Shown: piece after piece, positions 1 to 9,900 of the stretch
Numbering within the stretch: position 1 is the stretch's first letter
Layout of the letters: the number at the start of each line of letters is the position of its first letter
NCBI GenBank assembly: GCA_964592475.1
Contig: CAZQEZ010000007.1
Coordinates: 1-55,986, forward strand
Length of the DNA stretch: 55,986 bases
Source of the DNA: CAZQEZ01 sp964592475
GTDB taxonomy: Bacteria; Bacteroidota; Bacteroidia; Cytophagales; Cyclobacteriaceae
Direction: 5' to 3'
Translations under genes and position numbers: made by a program
The notes under the pieces: generated by a model
The model's database searches: none
The model's input: only the letters and a program-made list of their open reading frames with translations
Told to the model about the DNA's origin: nothing

Positions 1-31
1 GTAATAGCAAGTAATAAGAGGTTGAAAACAT

Positions 32-57
32 TTACACCAGCGGACGCTGGCGCAAGT
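32..57. repeat. REP-like hairpin, copy 1 (upstream of the transposase)
   Basis: A perfect 6-bp stem with a 2-nt centre, CCAGCG-GA-CGCTGG, lies at 37-50 inside a longer element that begins TTACACCAG and ends GGCGCAAG. The same layout recurs in direct orientation at 734-757 and in inverted orientation at 691-714, so the transposase gene between them is bracketed by related hairpins. This is the arrangement known for REP elements mobilised by REP-associated tyrosine transposases. Confidence 0.7.
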
Positions 58-115
58 AAAATGCAAAAGTTATGTATCTTTACTCTTCATATAACCGAAA
101 TTGTCTTACTTACCT

Positions 116-664
116 ATGAGCACAAGATATAAAATTAAAGATCAAAGTAAGTTGCATTTTGTAACTTCTACTGTGATAAATTGGATAGATGTATTTACCC
201 GCAATCAATATAAAGATATTATTCTGGATAGTCTTAGATATTGTCAAAAAAATAAAGGATTAGAAGTATATGCCTGGGTATTGATGACAAACCATCTACA
301 CATGATCATTGGAACACATGGAGGAAATTTGGAAAATATCATGAGAGATTTTAAAAGCTTTACCTCAAGAAGCATTAAAGAAGAAATATTGGCCAGCAAA
401 ATAGAAAGTAGAAAAGATTGGATGCTTAAGATGATGAAACAAGAGGGTATAAGTAATACTGCCAATAATGAATGGCAATTTTGGCAGAATGCTAACCATC
501 CGATTGAATTATCTACTAATAATATGATCGATCAAAGGCTAAATTACATTCACCTGAATCCAGTGAAAGCCGGTTTTGTTTATAAACCTGAGGATTGGAT
601 TTACAGCAGTGCGATTGATTATTGTGGTGGTAAAGGTCTGCTCGATATAATTTTGATCAATTGA
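116..664 (+). CDS. REP-associated tyrosine transposase (RAYT, Y1/HUH superfamily)
   Basis: This is a single-strand DNA transposase of the Y1_Tnp family, thought to bind and cleave REP hairpins. The HUH metal-binding motif is visible as NHLHMII in the N-terminal half. Before it comes INWIDVFTR and after it RDFKSFTS, and the C-terminal part has YIHLNPVKAGFV and SSAIDY, all typical of the short Bacteroidota RAYT group. I chose the ATG at 116 (protein MSTRYKIKD..., 182 aa) because the frame's earlier start at 101 is only TTG and homologues begin at about this point. The helix after HUH carries Phe where many RAYTs have Tyr, so I cannot name the nucleophilic tyrosine. The gene is complete and flanked by REP-like hairpins at 37-50, 696-709 and 739-752. 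It is a single-copy domesticated-type element, not an insertion sequence with terminal repeats. Confidence 0.88.
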   Translation: MSTRYKIKDQSKLHFVTSTVINWIDVFTRNQYKDIILDSLRYCQKNKGLEVYAWVLMTNHLHMIIGTHGGNLENIMRDFKSFTSRSIKEEILASKIESRKDWMLKMMKQEGISNTANNEWQFWQNANHPIELSTNNMIDQRLNYIHLNPVKAGFVYKPEDWIYSSAIDYCGGKGLLDIILIN

Positions 665-690
665 AATTTTTTTTAAATATAACTTCAAGC

Positions 691-714
691 TAACCCCGGC
701 GTCCGCCGGTGCAG
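691..714. repeat. REP-like hairpin, copy 2 (inverted, downstream of the transposase)
   Basis: The stem CCGGCG-TC-CGCCGG is at 696-709. Read on the minus strand it becomes CCGGCGGACGCCGG with the GA centre, matching copies 1 and 3 apart from stem-compensating changes. It sits 27 nt after the transposase stop codon and could form a hairpin in the 3' end of that transcript. Confidence 0.65.
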
Positions 715-733
715 GTATCTTGGCATATATTAA

Positions 734-757
734 TTACACCAGCAGATGCTGGCGTGA
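734..757. repeat. REP-like hairpin, copy 3 (direct orientation)
   Basis: The stem CCAGCA-GA-TGCTGG is at 739-752, preceded by TTACA and followed by CGTGAG, in the same orientation as copy 1. The stem change (CCAGCG to CCAGCA) is matched by CGCTGG to TGCTGG, so pairing is kept. With copy 2 it forms an inverted pair about 30 bp apart, as in a REP doublet. Confidence 0.65.
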
Positions 758-790
758 GCGTGCGAGGCATTTCCATTTGAGTTAACTTAA

Positions 791-804
791 TACCGGTGCC
801 GGTA
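791..804. repeat. Short perfect palindrome, possibly a diverged REP hairpin
   Basis: TACCGG-TG-CCGGTA is a 6-bp stem with a 2-nt centre, the same geometry as the three REP copies just upstream, but the sequence outside the CCGG core differs. It may be a decayed REP or an unrelated palindrome. The rest of the spacer from 665 to 919 holds no gene that I can support. Confidence 0.3.
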
Positions 805-919
805 CTAAGTTCTTTGGCTTAGCTTATGGTGGTCACCCTCCATTTCCTCTTCAATTTATTTACTGACCGAAATATTCTGGGCAGCAAAAACCGCGTGTAA
901 ATGCGTGTGTTTAAGGCAT

Positions 920-952
920 AAAAAAGCCCTTGCAGTACTCTACAAGGGCTTT
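920..952 (-). terminator. Rho-independent terminator of the tRNA-Asp gene
   Basis: On the minus strand a 10-bp perfect stem, AAAGCCCTTG with CAAGGGCTTT (plus-strand arms 923-932 and 943-952, 10-nt loop), is followed by a run of T. It starts 6 nt after the 3' end of the tRNA. Confidence 0.85.
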
Positions 953-957
953 ACCAG

Positions 958-1031
958 CGGTCCGGACGGGACTCGAACCCGCGACCTCCTGCGTGACAGG
1001 CAGGCATTCTAACCAACTGAACTACCGGACC
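958..1031 (-). tRNA. tRNA-Asp (anticodon GTC)
   Basis: The minus strand folds as a standard cloverleaf of 74 nt. The acceptor arms GGTCCGG and CCGGACC are at plus 1025-1031 and 959-965 with discriminator G. The anticodon loop is CTGTCAC with GTC at plus 995-997, and the T arm contains GGTTCGA. CCA is not encoded. A strong terminator follows directly. Confidence 0.95.
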
Positions 1032-1308
1032 AAACAAAAATTTAAACTTTTAAAAGGATTTCTATTGCCGTTTTTTTACCGAAAAAAGACCCCTTCCAAA
1101 AAGGTGTTGCAAAAATAGATTCATTTAAGATTATATCCAAACCTCAACCTGAAAATATTTTAAGTTTTTTTGATGGAGTGGTCAGGGCAATTGAGCAATC
1201 AGTAAAAATAATATCTCCCCAGACCATGTGTAAATACCTGGTGAAAGTATACCATAAATATATCTGGTTTTCAGATTTCAGATTTACCAGTCTATATTCG
1301 CAACATTC

Positions 1309-1440
1309 TTAAAAGAAAAATGCTGCCAAAATAACTACCAGCATAATGCCAATGAAAATAATGAATATCTCACCTAATGAACAATGACAAAATTTCTCTT
1401 TTTGTCCTGTTAATAAGAAATTTGTTATATTAGTAAGCAT
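1309..1440 (-). CDS. Small single-span membrane protein (43 aa), function unknown
   Basis: I do not recognise this ORF. It starts with ATG at 1440 and encodes 43 residues. The first half is polar and contains a CHC motif (KEKFCHCS, residues 14-21). From residue 24 on it is almost entirely hydrophobic (roughly residues 25-43, rich in I, F, V, L) and ends in three Phe, so a membrane-anchored microprotein with the tail in the bilayer is likely. A perfect Bacteroidota -7 box (TAAATTTG) lies 24 nt before the start codon, and a 14-bp palindrome lies just upstream of that. The promoter, ATG start and clear hydrophobic segment support it; its small size is the main reason for doubt. Confidence 0.45.
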   Translation of the reverse strand: MLTNITNFLLTGQKEKFCHCSLGEIFIIFIGIMLVVILAAFFF

Positions 1441-1463
1441 CGCTATAAATTTTTTATCTTAAT

Positions 1464-1471
1464 CAAATTTA
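1464..1471 (-). promoter_or_regulatory. Bacteroidota -7 promoter box for the 43-aa ORF
   Basis: On the minus strand this reads TAAATTTG, an exact match to the TAnnTTTG consensus of the primary Bacteroidota sigma factor. Transcription would start about 15 nt before the ATG at 1440. I see no good TTG at the expected -33 position. Confidence 0.45.
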
Positions 1472-1493
1472 ACCAAAGATTATATAGGTTAAA

Positions 1494-1507
1494 ATGACTA
1501 AAGTCAT
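1494..1507. promoter_or_regulatory. 14-bp perfect palindrome, candidate operator
   Basis: ATGACTAAAGTCAT is a perfect inverted repeat (ATGAC-N4-GTCAT). It lies between the divergent 43-aa ORF and the glycosyltransferase, about where the -33 region of the minus-strand promoter would be. The half-site spacing resembles sites of dimeric regulators such as CRP/FNR-family proteins, but no regulator can be named. Confidence 0.3.
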
Positions 1508-1637
1508 GTAATTAGGGATTTTGTGTTTTACCACTGAACAGTTGATTTTTAGTAATGATAAAACTAAGATAACACTAACTTAATTTACTTTCAATTTCTT
1601 TGCAGCGTATTTTATATTGCTTTTGCAAAGGAACCTA

Positions 1638-3230
1638 ATGATGATGAAGAAAAGAAATTCTGCCTACTCGTTGATATTGATTGTAGCTATTGCATGTCTT
1701 GTTTTATTCAATAAGCTGGGTGAAATTGAGATTTATGCTTTGGATGAAGTAAAAAATGCCACCTGTGCCATTGAAATGATGCAGGCCAATAACTTTGTGA
1801 TCCCTACATTTAATGGGAAATTGAGAGGAGACAAACCCCCGCTCCATTATTTTTTTATGATAGGTGCCTACAAGATCTTTGGTGTTAATGAATTTGCAGC
1901 ACGGTTTTTTTCAGTTATTATGGGCCTTCTAACCCTTTTGATCACCTACTACCATAGCAATAAATGGCTGGGATCCCACGCAGCTGTTTTTACCTCTGTT
2001 GTTTTATTGGCTTCCCTGTTTTTTTGTTTTGAATTCCATCTGGCTGTGCCTGATCCTTATCTGATTTTTTTTATGACGGTGGGCTTTTTCTCCTTTTATC
2101 AACATTTAAAAGTACCTCATCTGTTTACCCTTTCGGTTTTTTATATTGCTTTGGGATTGGCAGCTTTGGCCAAAGGTCCGGTGGCTATAGCCCTTCCAGG
2201 ATTATCCATTTTGATATTTTTGTTTATTACAAAAAATTTTAAATGGTCTGTCATAGTTCAATTCAAGCCCTGGATAGGTTTGCTGATCATTTTGGCGGTT
2301 ACCCTGCCATGGTACCTGAGCGTACATATTCAAACCCATGGTGAATGGACAGAGTTATTCTTTTTCAAGCATAATTTAAACAGGTTTGCCAATGAAATGG
2401 AAGGCCATGGCGGCTTGTTTTTGATTACATTTGGTTATGTACTGGCCGGAATGTTACCTTTTTCACTCTTCCTAGTACAGGCATTTTGGCATATCATTAA
2501 AGATCAGTCCAATCATTTTCTTTTGTTTGCTGCAATAGTCAGTGTTACCATCATTGTATTTTTCTCAATTTCCAGTACCAAGCTACCCAATTATACTATG
2601 CCAGCTTACCCTTTTCTTGCGGTTTTGCTGGGTAATTATTTCAGCAATTTTTATAATACATCCAAAAGTTGGTCAGCTTCAATATGGATTTTCATGTTGC
2701 TGTGTATTGCTTTCCCATTTATTGTTTTTTGGGGTCTGAAAGTTGAAAAAAGTCTTGCTTCTTATCAATACCTGGCATTTTATTTTTCATACATGCCCCT
2801 GGTGGGTATATTGGTTGTAATTCTATATTATAAAAAACAGTTTCATGCGGTATTCGCAACCATTGCTGCCGGATTTGTTTTGCTTAACTTACTGTTTTTT
2901 GGTATTTTATTGCCGACATTAGATGATGAAAATCCTGTAAAAAAATCGGCAAGTATATTGAAAAATGAAATGCAGGTGGTTGCCTGCGGATTGTTCAATC
3001 CTGCCTATGTTTTTTATCTTCAAAGAAAAATCCCTGTCTATGCCAATGCTTCTGAATTACAAAAAATTCCAGGCAGGGAAGATGTTTTCATTATTCTAAG
3101 AGAACATAACTTGGAAAAGTTTAATGTAAATGATCTTGAAAATATTCAAATTCTTTTTAAAGGTAAAGATCTTTTTGAAAAACCTGTATCCACTATCGTA
3201 AAGTGGGAACGCCCAAGGGGAGATGAATAG
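1638..3230 (+). CDS. ArnT/PMT-type membrane glycosyltransferase (GT39/GT83-like)
   Basis: This is a polytopic inner-membrane protein of about 530 aa that should transfer a sugar from an undecaprenyl-phosphate carrier to an acceptor on the periplasmic side. The family signature is near the N-terminus: an acidic pair (DE, residues 36-37) in the first periplasmic loop, then NNFVIPTFNGKLRGDKPPLHY with the KPP triplet at residues 66-68. About eleven hydrophobic segments follow, and a small soluble C-terminal domain ends the protein. The frame also offers a TTG at 1617, but ATGs at 1638, 1641 and 1644 sit just after an AAAGGA-like sequence (1627-1632), so 1638 is preferred. The 3' end overlaps the convergent PAP2 phosphatase by 38 bp. 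Both act on polyprenyl- or lipid-phosphate chemistry, which may be more than coincidence. The acceptor (lipid A, protein or glycan) cannot be told from sequence. Confidence 0.82.
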   Translation: MMMKKRNSAYSLILIVAIACLVLFNKLGEIEIYALDEVKNATCAIEMMQANNFVIPTFNGKLRGDKPPLHYFFMIGAYKIFGVNEFAARFFSVIMGLLTLLITYYHSNKWLGSHAAVFTSVVLLASLFFCFEFHLAVPDPYLIFFMTVGFFSFYQHLKVPHLFTLSVFYIALGLAALAKGPVAIALPGLSILIFLFITKNFKWSVIVQFKPWIGLLIILAVTLPWYLSVHIQTHGEWTELFFFKHNLNRFANEMEGHGGLFLITFGYVLAGMLPFSLFLVQAFWHIIKDQSNHFLLFAAIVSVTIIVFFSISSTKLPNYTMPAYPFLAVLLGNYFSNFYNTSKSWSASIWIFMLLCIAFPFIVFWGLKVEKSLASYQYLAFYFSYMPLVGILVVILYYKKQFHAVFATIAAGFVLLNLLFFGILLPTLDDENPVKKSASILKNEMQVVACGLFNPAYVFYLQRKIPVYANASELQKIPGREDVFIILREHNLEKFNVNDLENIQILFKGKDLFEKPVSTIVKWERPRGDE

Positions 3231-3864
3231 ATTTTTCAAGAAGGGAATTGCTGTTATTGTAATTAATAAAATTTAATAATAAGTAATATGAAAAAATAGC
3301 TGTAAATACTCCGATTAATGATCCAAAGTAAATATCCATAAAGAAATGCTGTACCAAATATACTCTTGAGAAAGCCGCCAGTAGTGCTACAATCATGACC
3401 AGACCTGAATAAAATTGATTTCGGTTGATAATAGCAATAAGTATAGCAATAGAAAAAGCAGTGGCCGTATGTCCTGAAGGGAAAGAGTTATAACTATGTA
3501 CTTCTACCCCGGGTACCAGGTACAAACTTTCTACTCCTTCAAAAAATTTCACGGGTCTTACTATACCATTAAACATTACCTTTTTTGCAAAATAAATTAG
3601 CAATCCCTGAAAGACACCTGTAAGGAAGAAAAGTAGTGAATATTTTATTTTTCTGAACAATAAAATCAGAAGGATTATCAGGAAAAACATACCATCACCG
3701 AAAAAAGTTAGGCATTTAAATATTAAGTCTAATACAGGATGATGGTAGTGGTTTATTTTAAGTAAAATTTCACCTTTGGGATAAAGAAATATTAACCAAA
3801 AACCTGTCAAAAGGAAAATTAGATAGATCAGGAATGAGAGATTCCACCATTCTTTTGTATGCAT
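3193..3864 (-). CDS. PAP2-family membrane phosphatase
   Basis: This 223-aa integral membrane phosphatase has the PAP2 active site in the usual order: an RP pair with upstream Lys (R103-P104), PSGH at residues 129-132, and SRVYLVQHFFMD at 166-177 with the SRX5HX3D spacing exactly kept. About six hydrophobic segments surround these. Family members remove phosphate from phosphatidic acid, undecaprenyl pyrophosphate or lipid A, with the active site facing the periplasm; which substrate applies here is open. The spacing between Lys and RP is one residue longer than the textbook motif. The gene starts 106 nt after the first giant secreted-protein gene on the same strand and may be read through from it. 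Its 3' end overlaps the convergent glycosyltransferase by 38 bp. Confidence 0.87.
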   Translation of the reverse strand: MHTKEWWNLSFLIYLIFLLTGFWLIFLYPKGEILLKINHYHHPVLDLIFKCLTFFGDGMFFLIILLILLFRKIKYSLLFFLTGVFQGLLIYFAKKVMFNGIVRPVKFFEGVESLYLVPGVEVHSYNSFPSGHTATAFSIAILIAIINRNQFYSGLVMIVALLAAFSRVYLVQHFFMDIYFGSLIGVFTAIFSYYLLLNFINYNNSNSLLEKSIHLPLGVPTLR

Positions 3865-3970
3865 AAAATATTCTCGTTATACATACAAATGTAAGATAAT
3901 GATGTAAGCCAATTGTTAATAATAAAAGAACAGATTGTTATAATTTATTTACATTATTAAGATAATTTTA

Positions 3971-6900
3971 TCAGGGCCTTACCAATTCCACGAATCCACG
4001 CAATGGTTCATTACCGTCTCTCAAATCAATAATGTAAAAATACGTGCCTGAAGGAAGTTCTTTTTCTCCTACATACATTCCACGATTACCGTGTCCATCA
4101 AAAAACGTGGTTATATTGTCGTAATTCTCCGCCTCAAACACTACCATACCGGAACGGTTAAATATCTGCACATAATTGGAACCATAATTTTCAATACAAC
4201 CCAGTTTCATAAAGTCATTGGCGCCATCTCCATTGGCCGAGATACCATTATATACAATAATGGTTCCATACAAGGTAAAGGTTTCAGAGGTGGCACATTG
4301 CAAATCACTCTCTACCGTTACCTGATGGTCACCAGGGGGTACTTCAAAAAGAGCAACCTCCTCATAAAACTCTATGCCATCAATGGTCCAGGTTACATAT
4401 TCGATCGGTGTATCGTTGGTAACTTCAAAGAAAGCAACACCATCATTCAATTCACATCTGGCCGCTGTAGTAGAAATAGCTATTTCAGGGTATTCTCGTT
4501 GATCTAAAATATCAAATGTGGCCAATCCTGATTCACAGCCGCTAAATTTATCTATTGCTTTTACTGAATAGCTATTTACCGATAACTGATCTATAAAATG
4601 AGAAGTAGTGCCTTCATTCCATTCGAAAAAGTAATTAATAACATTGCCATCCACATCCACTTCTATAAAGCCATTATTGGTGGCACAATTAGTTAAATGT
4701 CCTATGGTTACTAAAGAGGGCTTAGGCACAAATTGTGGCTCCAGAGGTGCTTGTACATTTTGCTCACTTACACAATAATTGTAAATGTTGCTCACTCTTA
4801 CCAAATAATCCTGATTTCCTTGCAAATGGTTACCTACGTAGCCGGTGTTTATCGGATTTGTAGTATTGGGCTGTTGAAACCATTCTACTACATATTGTTC
4901 TTCAGGTCTTATTCTTATTTGGCCGTTAGGTATGGAGGTGTCGCAATTAGTCATGGGAGCTTCTACTACCACTTCATATACCGGTAATTTGGCACGATCT
5001 TCTACTTCAATACTTTGAGGCTCCGATGTACAAGATGGTGCTATTCTGTTTACTGCCAGGACAGAATATTGACCGGGAGCCAAACTATCAATGTTGAGTC
5101 CACTATAATCGTATGCATTTACATTCATAATTGTATCCCCTTCAAACCAATAAAAATGGTAGTCGTCTTCATTAAGATCGAAAAGTGAGGCATTTAGACG
5201 TCCGTTATAATTGGCGCAGTTTTTATTGGCATCTGCTGAGGCTCTCAATTGCACATCAGGCATTTCTAATGGTACAAAATAAGTGGCCGTGGCACTACAA
5301 CCATTACTATTTTCAACTACCTCTATGGTATACTTGCCAGATCTTAAATTTGCGGCAGTGAAAATATTGTCGGGTAGCTGAGCACCAGAAGTCCCTTCAC
5401 CTTCAAACCATTGAATGGCATAGTCTGCTAACGGGGCACCCATGTCTACCTGCACTATTAGCTCACCATTTACATTACTTCCTTGCGGATCGCAATCTAC
5501 TTGAGGCGTTCGGTTAGTTAATTCGATCACAGGGATATGTGTATTGTCTTCTAATGGTAGCTGGTAAGGTGCGCTTTCCACCCATAGCTGTTTATCTCGG
5601 GCTACAATGTAATATTCTCCAGCTGGTCTATTAAACCATTTTTCCCCATCAGGATCCGCTCCATCGCTTTGATAGTCATTTTGCGAAATATCATTTACAT
5701 AATCATCCTGGTACCAGTAATAATCAAAAGCGGTTAAAGAGGTGGGTGTGCCCTCAGTTGTTACTTCATGCACAGTCAATTCTCCATCAGGAGTACTACA
5801 AATTACCTGGCTAATGGCAGATGCATCAGTTATTTCTATAAACGGCGGCTTGGTAACCAATGCTATTACTGCCGTATCCTGGCAGGCAGTATTTACATTT
5901 TCGGCTATTACTTGATAAGATCCACTTGGTACTCCAACTAATGTATCACTTTCTTGATTATTTTCACTTTGATTTGAACCATTGGGCAGTTGCCAATAGA
6001 AATTATAAGTAGCAATAGTGCCGTCTTGTTCAATGGCATCAGCTTTTACTTCACCTGTTTGATAGCCAGGATTTAAACTGATCTGTTCGGCCAATATTGA
6101 TAATGATGCTGCAGGGTATTGCCTAAAATCTTCAATATTGACAGCCAAAGGCAATGATTCACAATTGGTAGTGGTATGAGTGGCAGTTACCAGGTAATCT
6201 CCGGCAGTTATATCCACGATGGAGTCGGTGACTACTACAATACCCCCTTGCGCTATAGCAGGATTGGCCACATCATCTCGATGCCAGCTGTAGCTATAAT
6301 TTGTCACCGCATTTTGAGACATGCCAGTCACCAATATTTTTCCATTTTCATTACAGGCAAGTACATCATGCTTACTATGGCTGGTAAAATATGGAATTAC
6401 ACTAATGTCTTTTATTTCTATGGTGGCAGAGTCTTCGCATTGGGTATCAAGATTGGTCACTAGCACGGTGTACCAGTCATGGGATTGTTGGTATAAGGTA
6501 TCAAAACCATCTGCTATATGGGTATCTACCGGATTTAATGGCAAATTGTCAATGGTGGTGCGAAACCAATTATATTGATATCCTGTTACCGGCTCCGGCT
6601 GCCCTTTTGGGGTGAATGCTTCTGCCATTACCTTACCGGAAAATGGTGCGGCGCAATGGGTGTTATCTTCACTGCTTAGCGAAATTACCGGTGGTGCGGT
6701 ATCGTCCAGTACTTCTATGGTGAAAGGAAACGATCGACATTGATCTGCAAATTTTTGCTCTGCAATTACCGTGTATTTACCGGAAGTAATTCCATTCCAG
6801 TTTTGACTGGTATAATCCGGTAATAAATTGGCAGGTTGGCTGGGATCAATGGCAAGTGTCGAATCTATTTTTGATTTTTCTCCCTCAAACCAATAGTAAT

Positions 6901-9900
6901 TATAATCGGTATTCGGATCTTCAGTTCCGGGGTTAGCTACAGTAGCCAGTACGGCGCCATCGGGCATATTACAGCTTTGTAAATTGATCGAGTCTGCGTC
7001 AGCGATTGGCAAAATTTGTTGCGATGGTAAGAATATGGTGGAATCGATAAAACAAAAGCTGGTATTATCATTTATCAATACCGAATAATAACCGTACCGT
7101 AAGTTAGTGATTTGCTTATTGTTAGCAATAAAAAACCCTGGTTGTATATCTTCTCCCTGAAACCAATTGTAAGTGAAACCGCCACCAGTGCCACCGGTAG
7201 CCGTGGCATCTAAAGCTCCATTGGGGTTGATGCAACTTGAAACAGAGTCCACAGTGATGCTGGCAATTGACATTTGAGGGTCGTAACCTACTTCTATTGT
7301 CAAAGGATCTGACTTACATTTATTGTCTTTTTGAATAGCTATTACAGTATGGTCTCCATAATTAATGTACTCCAGGCTATCACCTATGTAATTAGGTGAT
7401 GATTTTACCGCTGTACCTATAAACCAATTAAAGATGTAATCTTCGGTATTACCGGCTACATTTGCATATGCTTCTCCATTAGGCGGCGCACAAAAAGTAA
7501 CATCTTTGCTACTTGCACTTACGTTAAAATCCGGAGCTATTACTTTATTTACCACCATACTTGTGGTATCAAAACACTGAGTAGTAGTGTCAGTAATTTT
7601 TACCGTGTAAATCTGTGGTTCTAATTTATCCAAAATGGCAGGATTACTCGGATCTAACGATGCTGAAGGAGAAGATACTCCTGGTAAAGCAAAAGAGGAA
7701 TGAATTACCTGACCACTATAGTATTGATAAACATAATTAGGATCTCCCGGCATACTGGTAGTAATTTTTCCATTAGGAAAAGCAGGGTCGCAACTATCGT
7801 AATCTCTTACCACCACACTGGGTGTAGGTAAAGGGGGTGGGGGAGGGATATTAAATAGTACCGCATCACTTTGGCATGCTTCGTATTTATCGGCTGCTAC
7901 CAACCAAAAATCTGCAGTTGCTTTATCAGCAATGCTACTGCCAGTATAATCAGCAGTAGTAGTGTCGGGATTACTGCCAGGGTTGGAGCTATACCAGTAA
8001 TAACTGTAATCACCGGAAAGTCCGCCACTGGCGCTTGCTTCGGCTCCACCATCGGCCGGTATGCACGATTGCTGCGGTGTAATGTTGGCCAGTATTGCTG
8101 TGATGTTCAGAGGGTTCTCACTTATCGTCTCATTGGCTGTAGCACTACACCCGGTACTTTTATGAACTGCTTGGGCCGTATAAGTTATCGCATCCAGGTT
8201 TTCTGCTGTTTCATTGTAGCTACCGCTTGAGCTTTCCGGACTGGCTAGCGATAAAACGGTGTTATTTCCTCTGTACCATTTGATATCATAGTCATTCATG
8301 TCACCAGCAACATTGGCTTCCAGTACTCCGTTAGGCCTGTTACAAGAAGTTTTCTCATTGATGATTGCCAGGCTTAGTATAGGTAAAACGGTATTGTCCA
8401 ATACTTCACCATTTACTGCTATAGAGCTACACTGAGTACTATCTAGCGTAGCCTTTACCGTATAAAATCCTGTAGCCAGACTATCTATTCTTTCTTCACT
8501 TTCGTTAAATATTTCTTTCACATCTACCGGCATAGTGCCTTCATACCAAGTAAAAGTATAAGCTGACGGATCACCGGCAACACCTTCCTGTGAAGCCTCT
8601 GCCACCATTTCACCTTGCAATGGATTTTCGCAACTGGTAACGTGGGTAATGTCAGCAATGCTTACCGAGGGGTACTTTACTTCCGCGGCTACGGTAGCAG
8701 TTTTTGTGCTACTACATCCATTTTTCACATTTTCTGCTAATACAATATAAGTTTTCTGGCTTAGTCCCGAAGCTAGCTGCCCTACAAATGTTTGGTTTAC
8801 GTATACTTGTGTGCCTTCATACCAGGTAAATTGATAATCGTCAGATACATCAACACTATTTTCAAATACCAAAGCTTTCAATTCTCCATTGGGTATTACA
8901 CAATTAGTCATTTTATGCACCTCTTCTATAGTTATGTCTGGCCAGTAGCCTACACTATCTATAGTAATAAAGGTGGAATCGGAACCACAACCCAATAAAT
9001 CATGGCTAGCCTTTACCATGTAGTCGCCGTGAGTCATAAAATTGTAATCAGCGCCGGTATATATTAATGTTTTATTACCTCCCTCTATTTTATACCATTC
9101 AAAGGTATAATTTAAAGTTACCTCAGCAGTCTCTTCAATTGCATAAGCACGTGCGCTACCATTGGCACTGCTGCTACCAGAGCAAACCAGGTTGTCATTT
9201 GTTTTTTCCGCGTATACTTGAAAGGGTTGAGGTTGAACATAGGTGGCTCGCGTATTATTCAACGGGTCACATTCCACTATCGTGGGTGGGTCGTTCAATG
9301 AAATAAATAGATCAAAATCTTCACCCGAACCTTCTACCGTCATATTATTTATATACGTTATATCGGTAGGCAATAACTTCTGCAATGTTACAGTTTCTGT
9401 ATTAAGTTTTATGCTGCCAGGCTGGGTAGGGTCTCCTTGATAAAATGAAATATTTAAATCATTGGTGATTGGTATATCACCGCTGTTTTTTATAAAAAAT
9501 GAAATACTAAAATCTGTTTCCGGACAAACCGGTGCAGTAACTTCCAACGGACTTACATCGAAAGAAACGTCAGGTGAAGCATAACTTGGGCATCCATTTA
9601 GGTCAAGGTAAGGAGATTGATTCAAAAACGAGTTGAGTGGATAAACCTCTCCTGGAATTGGATTGCCAAATTCGTCACCTTCACACAGAAAATCGGAAAA
9701 AGAGATATGATGTGCTTGTTGTTGGATCGGGATGGTAAGGTTGTCATTTACATTCACATTAAAATAAGCATGTTGATTCCATAGCTTACGGGCTGGTATC
9801 CATTTTTCTCCTTTGGAACCAAATATTCGTACGTGTCCTGTTCCTCTTGGATTAATATCCGGTTCGCTCGGGTGTTGACAAGTTACACATATTTCAGTTT

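Noticed and set aside
930..1118. 62-aa plus-strand frame across the tRNA region
   Set aside because: It is the antisense reading of the tRNA-Asp gene and its terminator; this type of spurious protein (with TGLEPATS) is common in databases.
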